54,311 nucleotides of DNA from Clostridia bacterium. GTDB lineage: Bacteria > Bacillota > Clostridia > Oscillospirales > Acutalibacteraceae. Shown here piece by piece: positions 14,997 through 23,472 of this stretch. The position numbers and the translations under genes are program-made. A model generated the notes under the pieces. That model saw only the letters and a program-made list of their open reading frames with translations. It ran no database searches and was not told the origin of the DNA. The stretch's first letter is position 1. Each line of letters starts with the position of its first letter. The DNA is taken from assembly GCA_017465465.1 (NCBI GenBank), contig JAFTWE010000016.1, forward strand, positions 1-54,311, given 5' to 3'.

Positions 14997-16979
14997 TTAG
15001 CTTAAATCGGTCATATCAATATAAAGATGACCGTTATCTGTAATGTGCTGTTTTCTGCCTGCAAGGTTATCACCAAGAAGCAAATCAAAAACCTGACTTG
15101 TTCTTTCGGCATCCTCCGGCTCAACCTTAACAAGTCGCCTTGTCTGAGGATTCATAGTGGTGAGCCACATCATATCAGGGTCATTTTCACCAAGACCCTT
15201 TGAGCGCTGAATGGTAAATTTCTGATTGCCGATTTCTTCAAGCGCCTGTGCCTTTTCTTTTTCATCATAGGCAAACCATACCTGGTCTTTAGTGTTGATT
15301 TCATAAAGAGGAGTTTCGGCAATGAACACCTTACCCTCCTGAATAAGAGTTGGCATAAGTCGGTAAATCATAGTGAGAATAAGTGTTCTTATCTGGAAGC
15401 CGTCAACATCGGCATCGGTACAGATAATAACCTTGCTCCAACGAAGCATATCAAGGTTAAAGGAAGAAAGATTTTTGCTGGATTTAGCCTTAACCTCAAC
15501 ACCGCAGCCAAGCACCTTGATTAAGTCGGTGATGATGTCATTTTTAAAAATCTTTTCATATTCACTTTTAAGGCAGTTGAGGATTTTACCTCTTACGGGG
15601 ATAACTGCCTGAAATTCCGCATTTCTTGCCTGCTTGCAGGCGCCGAGAGCAGAGTCACCCTCCACGATAAAGATTTCTCTTACTGAAGTATCTTTACTTC
15701 TGCAGTCAACAAATTTCTGAATTCTGTTAGTGAAATCCATATTTGTCTGCAAGGTCTTTTTGAGATTCTGTCGGGTGGTTTCAGCCTTGATTCGGCTTCT
15801 CATATTGATAAGCACCTGGTCGGCAATTTTGTCGGCCTCGGCTCTGTTTTCGATAAAATAAATTTCAAGCTGATGACGGAAAAATTCTGTCATAGCGTCC
15901 TGAATAAATTTGTTGGTGATTGCCTTTTTAGTCTGATTTTCGTAAGAGGTCTTTGTTGAGAAAGAGGAAATTACCAGAATAAGGCAATCTTCAATATCTT
16001 CAAACTTAATTCTTGCATCAGATTTTGTGTATTTATTTGAGGTTTTGATATAAGAATCAAGCTGATAAACAAAGGCATTTCTTACAGCCTTTTCAGGTGC
16101 TCCGCCATGCTCAAGCCAGCTTGAGTTATGATAATATTCCTTAAGCTGAGCCTTGTTTGAAAAGCAGAGAGAAGCGTTGATTTTAACTCTGTAATCCTCC
16201 TGGTCATCACGGTCACGGCCCATACGCTCTGCCTGCCAGGTCTGAACAGAAGTGAGAGAGGCATCATTGGCAATTTCTTTAACATAGTCGGTGATACCGT
16301 TTTCATAGCGGTATTCATAAGTGTCAAAGCTGTTTTTGCCTGTCTGGTCTTTTAAAACAAAGGTAATGCCTGCATTTACAATAGCCTGACGCTTGATGAT
16401 GCTCTGATAATATTCAAGAGGAATTGCAATATCGGTAAATACCTTTAAATCGGGCTTCCATTTAATTCTTGAGCCTGTGTCACGGTGGCGGTATTCTTCC
16501 TTAACCATTTTGCCTGAGGGCTTACCTGATTTGAAGTTAAGAAGATATTTAAAGCCGTCACGGTGAATTTCAGCCTCCATATATTCTGAGGCATACTGAG
16601 TGGCGCAAAGACCAAGGCCGTTAAGACCCAATGAAAACTCATAGCTGCCGCCTGAGTTGGTGTTATATTTGCCGCCGGCATATAATTCGCAGAAAACAAG
16701 CTCCCAGTTAAACTTCTTTTCTTTTTCGTTATAGTCAACGGGAATACCGCGGCCGAAGTCCTGAATTTCAACAGAATTGTCTGAAAAGCGGGTAACAACA
16801 ATTTTGTCACCGTAGCCTTCGCGGGCTTCATCTATGGAGTTTGAAAGAATTTCAAAAATTGAGTGCTGGCAACCCTCAAGACCGTCTGAACCAAAGATAA
16901 CCGCAGGGCGCTTTCTTACTCTGTCGGCACCCTTGAGGGATGTTATGGTATCGTTGCCATAGCTTGCTTTTTTCGGCAT
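14997..16979 (-). CDS. parE: Topoisomerase IV subunit B
   Basis: A 660-residue ATPase subunit. The GHKL ATP site is seen in EILSNSIDEAREG, VEIQDFGRGIPVD and LGLNGLGLCATQYAS; the transducer follows; the TOPRIM domain has IVEGDSALGACKQAR and CTDADVDGFQIRT, which bind magnesium. It is somewhat divergent from housekeeping GyrB (for example FNWELVFCELYAGGKYN), consistent with a clostridial topo IV. It starts the parE-parC operon from a strong promoter; RBS is CGGAGGATAT. Confidence 0.87.
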   Translation of the reverse strand: MPKKASYGNDTITSLKGADRVRKRPAVIFGSDGLEGCQHSIFEILSNSIDEAREGYGDKIVVTRFSDNSVEIQDFGRGIPVDYNEKEKKFNWELVFCELYAGGKYNTNSGGSYEFSLGLNGLGLCATQYASEYMEAEIHRDGFKYLLNFKSGKPSGKMVKEEYRHRDTGSRIKWKPDLKVFTDIAIPLEYYQSIIKRQAIVNAGITFVLKDQTGKNSFDTYEYRYENGITDYVKEIANDASLTSVQTWQAERMGRDRDDQEDYRVKINASLCFSNKAQLKEYYHNSSWLEHGGAPEKAVRNAFVYQLDSYIKTSNKYTKSDARIKFEDIEDCLILVISSFSTKTSYENQTKKAITNKFIQDAMTEFFRHQLEIYFIENRAEADKIADQVLINMRSRIKAETTRQNLKKTLQTNMDFTNRIQKFVDCRSKDTSVREIFIVEGDSALGACKQARNAEFQAVIPVRGKILNCLKSEYEKIFKNDIITDLIKVLGCGVEVKAKSSKNLSSFNLDMLRWSKVIICTDADVDGFQIRTLILTMIYRLMPTLIQEGKVFIAETPLYEINTKDQVWFAYDEKEKAQALEEIGNQKFTIQRSKGLGENDPDMMWLTTMNPQTRRLVKVEPEDAERTSQVFDLLLGDNLAGRKQHITDNGHLYIDMTDLS

Positions 16980-17027
16980 AGAAAATATCCTCCGTTAACC
17001 AAAATATCGCATTTTACATTACACTAA

Positions 17028-17056
17028 ATTATACTATATATGCAAAATATTGTCAA
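17028..17056 (-). promoter_or_regulatory. Promoter of parE-parC
   Basis: Minus-strand TTGACA (17056-17051) and TATAAT (17033-17028) with a 17-base spacer, about 50 bases upstream of the parE start. Confidence 0.8.
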
Positions 17057-17079
17057 GAAAGGCGGTACATAATGTGTTT

Positions 17080-17122
17080 TAAAAAGAAAACCGCCGACAT
17101 CTGTTATAAGATGTTCAGCGGT
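17080..17122 (-). terminator. Terminator of the lipid cluster
   Basis: ACCGC (17090-17094) pairs with GCGGT (17118-17122) and an inner CATCT/AGATG stem extends the hairpin; the minus strand continues with TTTTCTTTTT. It closes the acyl carrier protein transcript. Confidence 0.75.
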
Positions 17123-17141
17123 AAGCTTTTTATTCGTTTAA

Positions 17142-17375
17142 TCAGTTAACTTCAGAGTCAATATATTTAACGAGGTCGCCGAGAGTAACGAGCTTCATAA
17201 GCTCTCTGTCGGGGATTTCAATGCCGAAGTGCTCTTCGATTTCACAAATGAGGTCAAAAAGCTCAAATGAGTTAAGACCCATATCTGCTGTGAGGAGTGT
17301 ATCCTCATTAAAATCAGGGAGGTCGTTGCCTGTAAAGTTTTCAAAAATAGTCTTCAAATCTTCAATAACGTTCAT
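17142..17375 (-). CDS. Acyl carrier protein
   Basis: A 77-residue four-helix carrier protein. S36 in ADMGLNSFEL is the phosphopantetheine attachment site, and the EIEEHFGIEIPD helix III region is typical. The sequence is DMGLNS rather than the DLGADSLD of fatty-acid AcpP, so it is probably a dedicated carrier. It is the last gene of an operon with an AMP-forming ligase (15 bases upstream) and two acyltransferases, which suggests it receives acyl chains from the ligase and passes them to PlsC-like enzymes. Confidence 0.88.
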   Translation of the reverse strand: MNVIEDLKTIFENFTGNDLPDFNEDTLLTADMGLNSFELFDLICEIEEHFGIEIPDRELMKLVTLGDLVKYIDSEVN

Positions 17376-17389
17376 AATAATTTCCTTTC

Positions 17390-19030
17390 TTACTTGTTGT
17401 CGTATCTTCTTTTGATTTTAAGAGTTGTGGTTTTGGGGAACTCTTCATCACGAATGATGACTTCCTGTATCTTCTTATAAGCAGGCATCTGCCTGTTAAA
17501 AGCGTTGACCTGTTCCTGAATTTCTGCCTTTGCATCGGGATAATTTTCAGTATCAAGGAACATTTCGATTGCAATGCTGTCATTCTTTTCAAAAACAACT
17601 GCTTCAACTATGCTTGGGATTTCATCTATGATTTTGCCCTCAAGCTCTTCAGGTGAAACATTTTTACCGTTTGAAAGAATGATAAGGTTTTTGATTCGGC
17701 CTGTAATAAAGAGGAAGCCGTCTTCATCAAGGTAACCAAGGTCACCTGTTTTGAACCAACCGTCTTCAGTGAAGGAGTTTTTGGTTTCTTCTTCATCATC
17801 ATAATAGCCCTTGAAAACATTGGCACCTTTAACCTGAATTTCACCGATGCCGTTTTCATCTTTATTTTCAATGCGTACCTGATTACATTCAATAACAAGA
17901 CCTGAGCTTCCGCGCTTCTGATGATGAGGTCTGTTAACACTCACGATTGGGGCACATTCTGTAATACCGTAACCCACAACAACATTGATACCCCAGGCAG
18001 ACATATCCTCTTCAGCTTTCTGGCTCAAGGCCGCACCGCCGCAGATTACAAGGTCAAACTCACCGCCGAGACCTTCATAAACCTCTTTGAAGAGCTTCTT
18101 TCTCACATCAATGCCGAATTTAAGCAAGAAATTGGATATTTTTATACCCTTTTTCATAATTTCAGCTTTGCCCTTTTCTTCGGCAGTTGCCCACACCTTT
18201 TTGTGTATCATTTCAACAGCTGTAGGAACAGCAATCATAGTAGTGGTTTTATCAGTTACCATATCGCGCTGAATGTTACGAAGGCTTGTGATTGCGTGGA
18301 TTCTGCCGCCGTACATCAAAGCCGCAAGAACATTGGCTGTGATTGAAAATGTGTGGTGCAACGGAAGAAGCAACGGACCTCTGCCCTCACCTGTTACATA
18401 TTTACAAACGCAGTATGTATCTGAAGCGATGTTTCCGTGAGTGAGCATTACGCCCTTACTCTTGCCTGTGGTGCCTGAAGTAAAAACAATAGCCGCTAAA
18501 TCATCAGGTGAAACCTTAACATCATCAAAAGATGTGTTACCCTCGGCAATGAGCTTTGCACCGTCTTCTTTAAGGGTATGAATTTCTTTCATACCGATAT
18601 AAATTTCAACACTCGGACAATTCTCTTTAAAATAATCTGCATAGTCTGCAAAGGATTTTGAAAAAATTACACCTTTACAACCGCAACGGTTAACTAAATC
18701 TGCAAGCTCCTTATATGAAAGCTCTCTGTCAAGGGGGAGAGCAACATTGCCTGTGTTGGTTACGGCAAAATAAGAAACTATCCATTTATAGCTGTTTTCA
18801 CCGATAATGGCAATTTTATCATCTTTGAAGCCTTTTTCCAAAAGAATTGTACCGAAATTTTTAATTTCGTCAGAAAATTCTCTGAAGGTTTTGTACTTAT
18901 CACCCTGCTTGCCTTTTCTCGGAATTCTGAATGCCTGTTCATCTTCGTACTTATCGGCAATATGAGCAATAACTTCTTTTAAGGTATCGAGCTTTGGTAT
19001 ATCATAAAGCGGATACGCTTGATTTTTCAT
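17390..19030 (-). CDS. AMP-forming acyl-CoA/acyl-ACP synthetase
   Basis: A 546-residue adenylate-forming enzyme that activates a carboxylic acid with ATP. The P-loop-like VFTSGTTGKSKGVMLTHGN, VVGYGITECAP, WFKTGDLGYLDEDGF and the C-terminal hinge GRIKNLIILSNGKN with a late lysine in TTTLKIKRR are all present. A long linker near 265-320 (KKGIKISNFLLKFGID) resembles long-chain fatty-acid ligases. With the adjacent acyl carrier protein and acyltransferases, acyl-ACP synthetase activity is likely. RBS AGGAAAAATG lies in the gap to the upstream PlsC gene (7 bases). Confidence 0.87.
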   Translation of the reverse strand: MKNQAYPLYDIPKLDTLKEVIAHIADKYEDEQAFRIPRKGKQGDKYKTFREFSDEIKNFGTILLEKGFKDDKIAIIGENSYKWIVSYFAVTNTGNVALPLDRELSYKELADLVNRCGCKGVIFSKSFADYADYFKENCPSVEIYIGMKEIHTLKEDGAKLIAEGNTSFDDVKVSPDDLAAIVFTSGTTGKSKGVMLTHGNIASDTYCVCKYVTGEGRGPLLLPLHHTFSITANVLAALMYGGRIHAITSLRNIQRDMVTDKTTTMIAVPTAVEMIHKKVWATAEEKGKAEIMKKGIKISNFLLKFGIDVRKKLFKEVYEGLGGEFDLVICGGAALSQKAEEDMSAWGINVVVGYGITECAPIVSVNRPHHQKRGSSGLVIECNQVRIENKDENGIGEIQVKGANVFKGYYDDEEETKNSFTEDGWFKTGDLGYLDEDGFLFITGRIKNLIILSNGKNVSPEELEGKIIDEIPSIVEAVVFEKNDSIAIEMFLDTENYPDAKAEIQEQVNAFNRQMPAYKKIQEVIIRDEEFPKTTTLKIKRRYDNK

Positions 19031-19037
19031 TTTTCCT

Positions 19038-20339
19038 TTATTCCCCTATCTTCACTTTTTCTTCTGTCAATTTTTTATAAATCTCTTCTACTGCAAGTGA
19101 AACCTTTGTGCCTGAGAAATCCTTGCTGTGAGGGAACACATACCAGGTATCTTCAATAGTATTAAGGTCAATGCAGTTTTTAAAATCACCGTATCTGTAG
19201 TTAAATTCAACATGGCAGGCATACTGACCTGCAGCAGGAATTATCATTTCAAACGGCTCACCGTTATAATCACGAACGCCGGTAACCTTGAAGCCGTTCA
19301 TATCGTGAACAACCTTACCGTTACCCAAACGAATATATCCCTTTGAGTTAGGAAGCTCGTTAACATGACATTCACTTTCAAAATAATAAGTGCCGTCGTC
19401 AATCTGCTTTCTTACCTGAGTGCGCTCCCAATCATACCAATCGGTGGGGAATTTAAACTCAGTTTCACCGTTATCTGCTTCAAGCTCGCCGTAATAGTTG
19501 AGAGTCCAGGATTTTCCGCAGGCTTTGCAGAAAACCTTGGCGCCCTTTGAGTCCATTTCATGCTCCTTACCGCAGGCAGGGCATTGATATAAAATATTAT
19601 GAAGACCCTCAGCGCGTTTTTTATATTTCAACGGAATTCTGTTTTCGCTCTGCCAACGGAAATCATCGTTAGCAAGATGCTCAACAATTTTTGCATGAAT
19701 CTCTTCAACAGAAGCTTTTTTTACTTCTTCACCGGTAAAAATCTGAGTCATTGTTGCTTCTGTGGGGAAGCAATAACGGTGGCTTGCAATGTTCCAGAAC
19801 GGATTGTAGATATGGTTACCGCTCATTTTAAGTGTAACAACATTAGCACCAAGGAATTTGCAAAGCTGAGCAATAGACTCAGGAATTACCTCTGTTTTGC
19901 CGCACAGTGAATAACGAGCTTCACCGTAAATACCAAACATTTCACCTGATTTAATAACCTTACGGGCTGTTCTTACAAGGCTGAGGTCATTGGTGTATTT
20001 TCTTGTAGGTAAACCACCGATAATTCTCAAAAGATATTCTCTGCCGATAAAATCGTCAACAGCGGCAGGATAAACGCCTCCGGCAAGGTCAGTTGCTGTG
20101 CTCATAACATAAAAATCATAAAATGAGTTATGGTTACAAAGCAAAATGCAAGGGGCTGTAAGCTTATCAAAGTTTACTTTTGTTACCTTACATTTATGGT
20201 GCATTGTTCTGACTTTTGAATAAGCCCATATAATCGGACGCAAATACTTCCTCTGAACAACGGGTTTCTTATTCATATCAAATTTTTTGGTTGCAGGAGG
20301 GCCTGCATAAACATATTTACTGAGTCTTTTCTTGGCCAT
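19038..20339 (-). CDS. PlsC-like acyltransferase with embedded zinc ribbon (copy A)
   Basis: A 433-residue protein. Residues 30-230 are a 1-acylglycerol-3-phosphate acyltransferase-type domain with NHNSFYDFY (HX4D catalytic motif) and EARYSLCGKTEVIP near the substrate site. A four-cysteine zinc ribbon (CPACGKEH..CKACGKSW) follows, then a beta-rich C-terminal domain (FEMIIPAAGQYACHVEFNYRYGD) I cannot name. The start at 20339 follows GGGGGAGTC. It is about 60-70% identical by eye to the neighbouring copy B, so the two arose by tandem duplication. Likely makes a membrane phospholipid or glycolipid; the ribbon's role is unknown. Confidence 0.82.
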   Translation of the reverse strand: MAKKRLSKYVYAGPPATKKFDMNKKPVVQRKYLRPIIWAYSKVRTMHHKCKVTKVNFDKLTAPCILLCNHNSFYDFYVMSTATDLAGGVYPAAVDDFIGREYLLRIIGGLPTRKYTNDLSLVRTARKVIKSGEMFGIYGEARYSLCGKTEVIPESIAQLCKFLGANVVTLKMSGNHIYNPFWNIASHRYCFPTEATMTQIFTGEEVKKASVEEIHAKIVEHLANDDFRWQSENRIPLKYKKRAEGLHNILYQCPACGKEHEMDSKGAKVFCKACGKSWTLNYYGELEADNGETEFKFPTDWYDWERTQVRKQIDDGTYYFESECHVNELPNSKGYIRLGNGKVVHDMNGFKVTGVRDYNGEPFEMIIPAAGQYACHVEFNYRYGDFKNCIDLNTIEDTWYVFPHSKDFSGTKVSLAVEEIYKKLTEEKVKIGE

Positions 20340-20374
20340 AAATGACTCCCCCAATGTAATAAAATATCCTGATT

Positions 20375-20403
20375 AGTATAACAAAACGAGGAGCCCAATT
20401 CAA
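20375..20403 (-). promoter_or_regulatory. Promoter upstream of PlsC copy A
   Basis: Minus-strand TTGAAT (20403-20398) and TATACT (20380-20375), 17-base spacer, in the 107-base gap between the two acyltransferase genes. Copy A, the ligase and ACP can therefore be expressed apart from copy B. Confidence 0.6.
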
Positions 20404-20446
20404 CCAAAATAAGACACTTTCACAAAAATGTCACACTAAATACGAT

Positions 20447-21769
20447 TTAATTCAAGCTTTTTCGCCTTGCTGCTATTTTCTCTTTTTTCTCTGCATCGAG
20501 CTTTTTAAAAATCTCTTCAACAGCCAGGGACATCTTCGTGCCCGAGAAGCTTTCACTTTCAGGATAGATAAACCAGGTATCCTCAAGAGTGTTAAGACTC
20601 ACACAATCACGGTATCCACCATATTTGTGGTTAAACTCAACATGGCAGGCATACTGACCGGCGGCAGGAATAACCATTTCAAAGGGCTCGCCGTCATAAT
20701 CACGCACACCCTGCAGGTTAAAGCCGTTCATATCATGAATAAGCTTACCCTTGCCAATTCTCACAAAGCCTTCGTGATTTGGCAAATCGTCAACTATAAC
20801 ATCACTTTCAAAGTAATAGCTTCCGCTTTCAATCTCTTTTTTAACCTGCTCGCGCTCCCATACATACCAATCGGTAGGGAATTTGAACTCAGTTTCACCG
20901 CTGTCGGCTTCAAGCTCACCGTAGTAATTGAGAGTCCATGATTTTCCGCAGGAATTACAAAACACCTTTGCACCTTTTGAATCCATCTGATGCTCTTTGC
21001 CGCAATTAGGGCACTGGTAAAGCACCTTATGAAGACCCTCGGCACGTTTTTTATACTTAAGCTTTTTGCGGTTTTCACTCTGCCAACGGAAATCATCGTG
21101 GTCAAGGTGAGCCCTGAGCTTATCGTTAATTTCGTCAACAGTTGCAGTTTTCAGCTCTTCGGGAGTGAAAATCTGAGTCATTGTTGCTTCAACAGGAACC
21201 GAAAAACGGTGGCTTGACACATTCCAGAATGGGTTAGCAATATGATGACCGCACATTTTAAGAGTAACAATGGGAACGCCCCAGCGCTTTGCCATCTGAC
21301 CCACGGAATCGGGAATAACCTCAGTCTTTCCGCAAAGTGAGTGACGGGCTTCAACAAAAATACACATCATATTGCCCTGCTCAACAATACGCTTGGTTGA
21401 ACGGATAAGGCTGATATCGGTAGTAAATTTTCTAGTTGGCATACAGCCAAAGCGCCTTACAATAGACTCAATGAACAAAAACACATTGGGCGCGGCGGCA
21501 TAAACACCGCCCTGAAAGGCAGTGGCAGCAACCATAATAAAATAATCAAGAGGACTGCTGTGATTGCAAAACAAAACATAGGGAGGCTTTACTCCTTCCA
21601 TTCTCACCTTTTTGAGCTTGCCTCTGTAAAGCAATTTGCCTGCATAAGCAAGAATTGCCAAAAATAATTTAATCAACCAGGTCTGCTTAACCGGAGGTTT
21701 TTCCATATCAAACTTAACAGTTGCGGGAGGGCCTGAACGAACATATTTGCTTATCTTCTTATATTTCAT
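20447..21769 (-). CDS. PlsC-like acyltransferase with embedded zinc ribbon (copy B)
   Basis: A 440-residue paralogue of the adjacent copy A with the same order: a basic N-terminus with the shared GPPATVKFDM motif, a short hydrophobic segment (about 33-50), acyltransferase domain with NHSSPLDYFIM (HX4D) and EARHSLCGKTEVIP, zinc ribbon CPNCGKEH..CNSCGKSW, and the beta-rich tail. Copy B has the stronger N-terminal membrane segment (LIKLFLAILAYAGKLLYRG). RBS AGGAGG. The different catalytic surroundings (NSFYD versus SSPLD) suggest the pair acylate different positions or acceptors; that is inference. Confidence 0.82.
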   Translation of the reverse strand: MKYKKISKYVRSGPPATVKFDMEKPPVKQTWLIKLFLAILAYAGKLLYRGKLKKVRMEGVKPPYVLFCNHSSPLDYFIMVAATAFQGGVYAAAPNVFLFIESIVRRFGCMPTRKFTTDISLIRSTKRIVEQGNMMCIFVEARHSLCGKTEVIPDSVGQMAKRWGVPIVTLKMCGHHIANPFWNVSSHRFSVPVEATMTQIFTPEELKTATVDEINDKLRAHLDHDDFRWQSENRKKLKYKKRAEGLHKVLYQCPNCGKEHQMDSKGAKVFCNSCGKSWTLNYYGELEADSGETEFKFPTDWYVWEREQVKKEIESGSYYFESDVIVDDLPNHEGFVRIGKGKLIHDMNGFNLQGVRDYDGEPFEMVIPAAGQYACHVEFNHKYGGYRDCVSLNTLEDTWFIYPESESFSGTKMSLAVEEIFKKLDAEKKEKIAARRKSLN

Positions 21770-21803
21770 AGCTTTTCCTCCTTTTAATAATCAAACTGTT
21801 TGT

Positions 21804-21832
21804 ATTATACCAAAAAGCGCAGTATATTGCAA
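21804..21832 (-). promoter_or_regulatory. Promoter of PlsC copy B
   Basis: Minus-strand TTGCAA (21832-21827) and TATAAT (21809-21804) with a 17-base spacer. Confidence 0.7.
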
Positions 21833-21890
21833 TGCCTATGCGACAAGTGGAGCTGAAGTGTCGAAGGTAATTATTCCCACTTCATTTTTT

Positions 21891-21973
21891 CTCACCGTTT
21901 ATCCGCATTTTCTTGTTTCAAAAAAATAACACCGCAACTTTTGCTGCGGTGCTGATGGTGATCCATCGGAGAT
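21891..21973. repeat. 83-bp direct repeat, copy 1 (duplicated tRNA-Lys 3' end)
   Basis: Identical by eye to 22067-22149. It contains the last 18 bases of tRNA-Lys including CCA, and a complete copy of the tRNA terminator hairpin (21930-21951, minus strand). The tRNA body is missing; sequence diverges at 21974. The 93-base spacer 21974-22066 contains another T-arm-like piece (GGAG-TTCAAAT-CTCC at 22053-22067) but no gene. Confidence 0.9.
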
Positions 21974-22066
21974 GCAACAGCCAAGCTGTCGCTTAATCCT
22001 TTTGTATGTCCGTGCTCCTCTGCCTTCGGCATACCGTCGCACATGGACTATTGGAGTTCAAATCTC

Positions 22067-22149
22067 CTCACCGTTTATCCGCATTTTCTTGTTTCAAAAA
22101 AATAACACCGCAACTTTTGCTGCGGTGCTGATGGTGATCCATCGGAGAT
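22067..22149. repeat. 83-bp direct repeat, copy 2 (at intact tRNA-Lys)
   Basis: Second copy, 176 bp from the first. Here it runs on into the complete tRNA-Lys gene, so this is the original and copy 1 is the partial duplicate. Confidence 0.9.
22096..22127 (-). terminator. Terminator of tRNA-Lys
   Basis: CACCGCA (22106-22112) pairs with TGCGGTG (22121-22127); the minus strand then reads TTATTTTTTT. It lies five bases after the tRNA CCA end. Confidence 0.85.
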
Positions 22150-22207
22150 TCGAACTCCGGACACCTTGATTAAAAGTCAAGTGCTCTGCCGGCTGAGCTA
22201 ATGGATC
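22132..22207 (-). tRNA. tRNA-Lys (anticodon TTT)
   Basis: A complete 76-base cloverleaf on the minus strand: acceptor GATCCAT/ATGGATC, D-arm GCTC..GAGC with GCCGGC loop, anticodon stem CTTGA/TCAAG around loop CTTTTAA (anticodon TTT), T-arm CCGGAG with TTCGAAT loop, discriminator A and encoded CCA. All bases needed are present, so it should be functional despite the duplicated 3' end next to it. Confidence 0.96.
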
Positions 22208-22296
22208 ATACGCTCTTTTTTGGCGCTCAGTTATAATATACCATTTCAGGGTTAAAGTCAATACCTTTTTGCAAAATTTTTTAAAAATTTTTAAAG

Positions 22297-22325
22297 TTGC
22301 AAAAAAGCAATATGTATTATATAAT
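22297..22325 (+). promoter_or_regulatory. Promoter of the GT4-metF-metH operon
   Basis: TTGCAA (22297-22302) and TATAAT (22320-22325) with a 17-base spacer, 15 bases before the start codon. The leader is too short for a riboswitch. Confidence 0.75.
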
Positions 22326-22340
22326 AATTGGGGTGATTTT

Positions 22341-23468
22341 ATGAGCGAGCCTATAAGAATTTTAAATTTATTTACAATAATGAACCGCGGCGGTGCCGAA
22401 ACAATGGTAATGAATTATTACCGCAACATAGACAAAAGCAAGGTGCAGTTCGATTTTCTTGTTCACCGTCAGGAGCGCGGCGCTTATGACGATGAAATTG
22501 AAGCTATGGGCGGCCGTATCTACCGTATGTGCCCGATTTACCCTCAGAATTTCGGCAAATACAAAAAGATGCTTAAGGTGTTTTTTGACGAGCATCCCGA
22601 ATATAAAATTCTTCATTCTCACATGTCGGAATTAGGCTGCTATGCTTTTATGGAGGCTCACAAAAGAGGAATTAAAGTTAAAATCTGCCACGCTCACAAT
22701 GCACCTTATGGCTTTGATTTTAAAACAATTTTAAGAGAATATTTTAAACTTAGAATTCGGCCTTACTGTTCCCACATGTTTATGTGCGGATATTCATCAG
22801 GTGAATGGTTATTTGGAAAAAAGAATTCAAAACATTTTATTCAGGTTAATAATGCAATTGACGTGCAAAATTTTAAATATAATCAAAAAGTTTCCTCAAA
22901 AATAAGAGAAGAACTCTCCATTAGTGAAGATGCGCTTGTCTTTGGGCATATTGGCAGATTTAATACCCAAAAGAATCATTCTTTTTTGATTGATATTTTT
23001 AATGAAATTCAGAAAAAACGAGAAGATTCTGTGTTATTATTGGTTGGAAACGGTGATTTAGAGAAAGAAATTAAAAACAAAGTTAAAATATTGGGAATAG
23101 AATCAAAGGTTTTGTTTTTAGGAGTACGAGATGATATTAACAGGATAATCCAAAGCTTTGATGTCTTTTTGTTCCCTTCTTTATTTGAAGGATTAGGTAT
23201 CGTTCTTATTGAAGCCCAAGCTGCAGGAATCCCTTGCATTACAAGTGAAAAGGTTGTAGCTAAAGAAGCTGCTATAACCAATTTACTTAATTATTATCCT
23301 CTTGAAAAAGATGCCAAAGATTGGGCAGACAGAGCACTTGAACTTACAAAAATAGTCAAAACCGATACCACAAAAAATATAGCCGCTGCCGGATTTGATA
23401 TTAAAGCAAATGCCAAGTGGCTCCAAGAATTTTATTTGACTGCTTACAGCCAAAAGTATAAGGACTGA
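22341..23468 (+). CDS. Family 4 glycosyltransferase (EpsF-like)
   Basis: A 375-residue retaining GT-B glycosyltransferase. The N-terminal half has LFTIMNRGGAETMVMNYYRNID with the acceptor-side glycine loop, and HSHMSELGCYAFMEAHKRG; the C-terminal half has FGHIGRFNTQKNHSFLID, VLLLVGNGDLEKEI and the nucleotide-sugar site FLFPSLFEGLGIVLIEAQAAG with its EX7E. The ATG at 22341 follows GGGGTGA; the longer frame overlaps the promoter. The 3' half is noticeably A/T-richer. It probably transfers a hexose during exopolysaccharide synthesis. Metabolic genes follow 4 bases later, an odd pairing. Confidence 0.88.
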   Translation: MSEPIRILNLFTIMNRGGAETMVMNYYRNIDKSKVQFDFLVHRQERGAYDDEIEAMGGRIYRMCPIYPQNFGKYKKMLKVFFDEHPEYKILHSHMSELGCYAFMEAHKRGIKVKICHAHNAPYGFDFKTILREYFKLRIRPYCSHMFMCGYSSGEWLFGKKNSKHFIQVNNAIDVQNFKYNQKVSSKIREELSISEDALVFGHIGRFNTQKNHSFLIDIFNEIQKKREDSVLLLVGNGDLEKEIKNKVKILGIESKVLFLGVRDDINRIIQSFDVFLFPSLFEGLGIVLIEAQAAGIPCITSEKVVAKEAAITNLLNYYPLEKDAKDWADRALELTKIVKTDTTKNIAAAGFDIKANAKWLQEFYLTAYSQKYKD

Positions 23469-23472
23469 TATT

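Noticed and set aside
21891..22149. CRISPR array
   Set aside because: Only two copies, 83 bp long and 176 bp apart, that contain a tRNA end and a terminator; no cas genes.
22208..22340. SAM or cobalamin riboswitch upstream of metF-metH
   Set aside because: The leader from the predicted promoter is only about ten bases, and no conserved box elements were seen before the glycosyltransferase, metF or metH.
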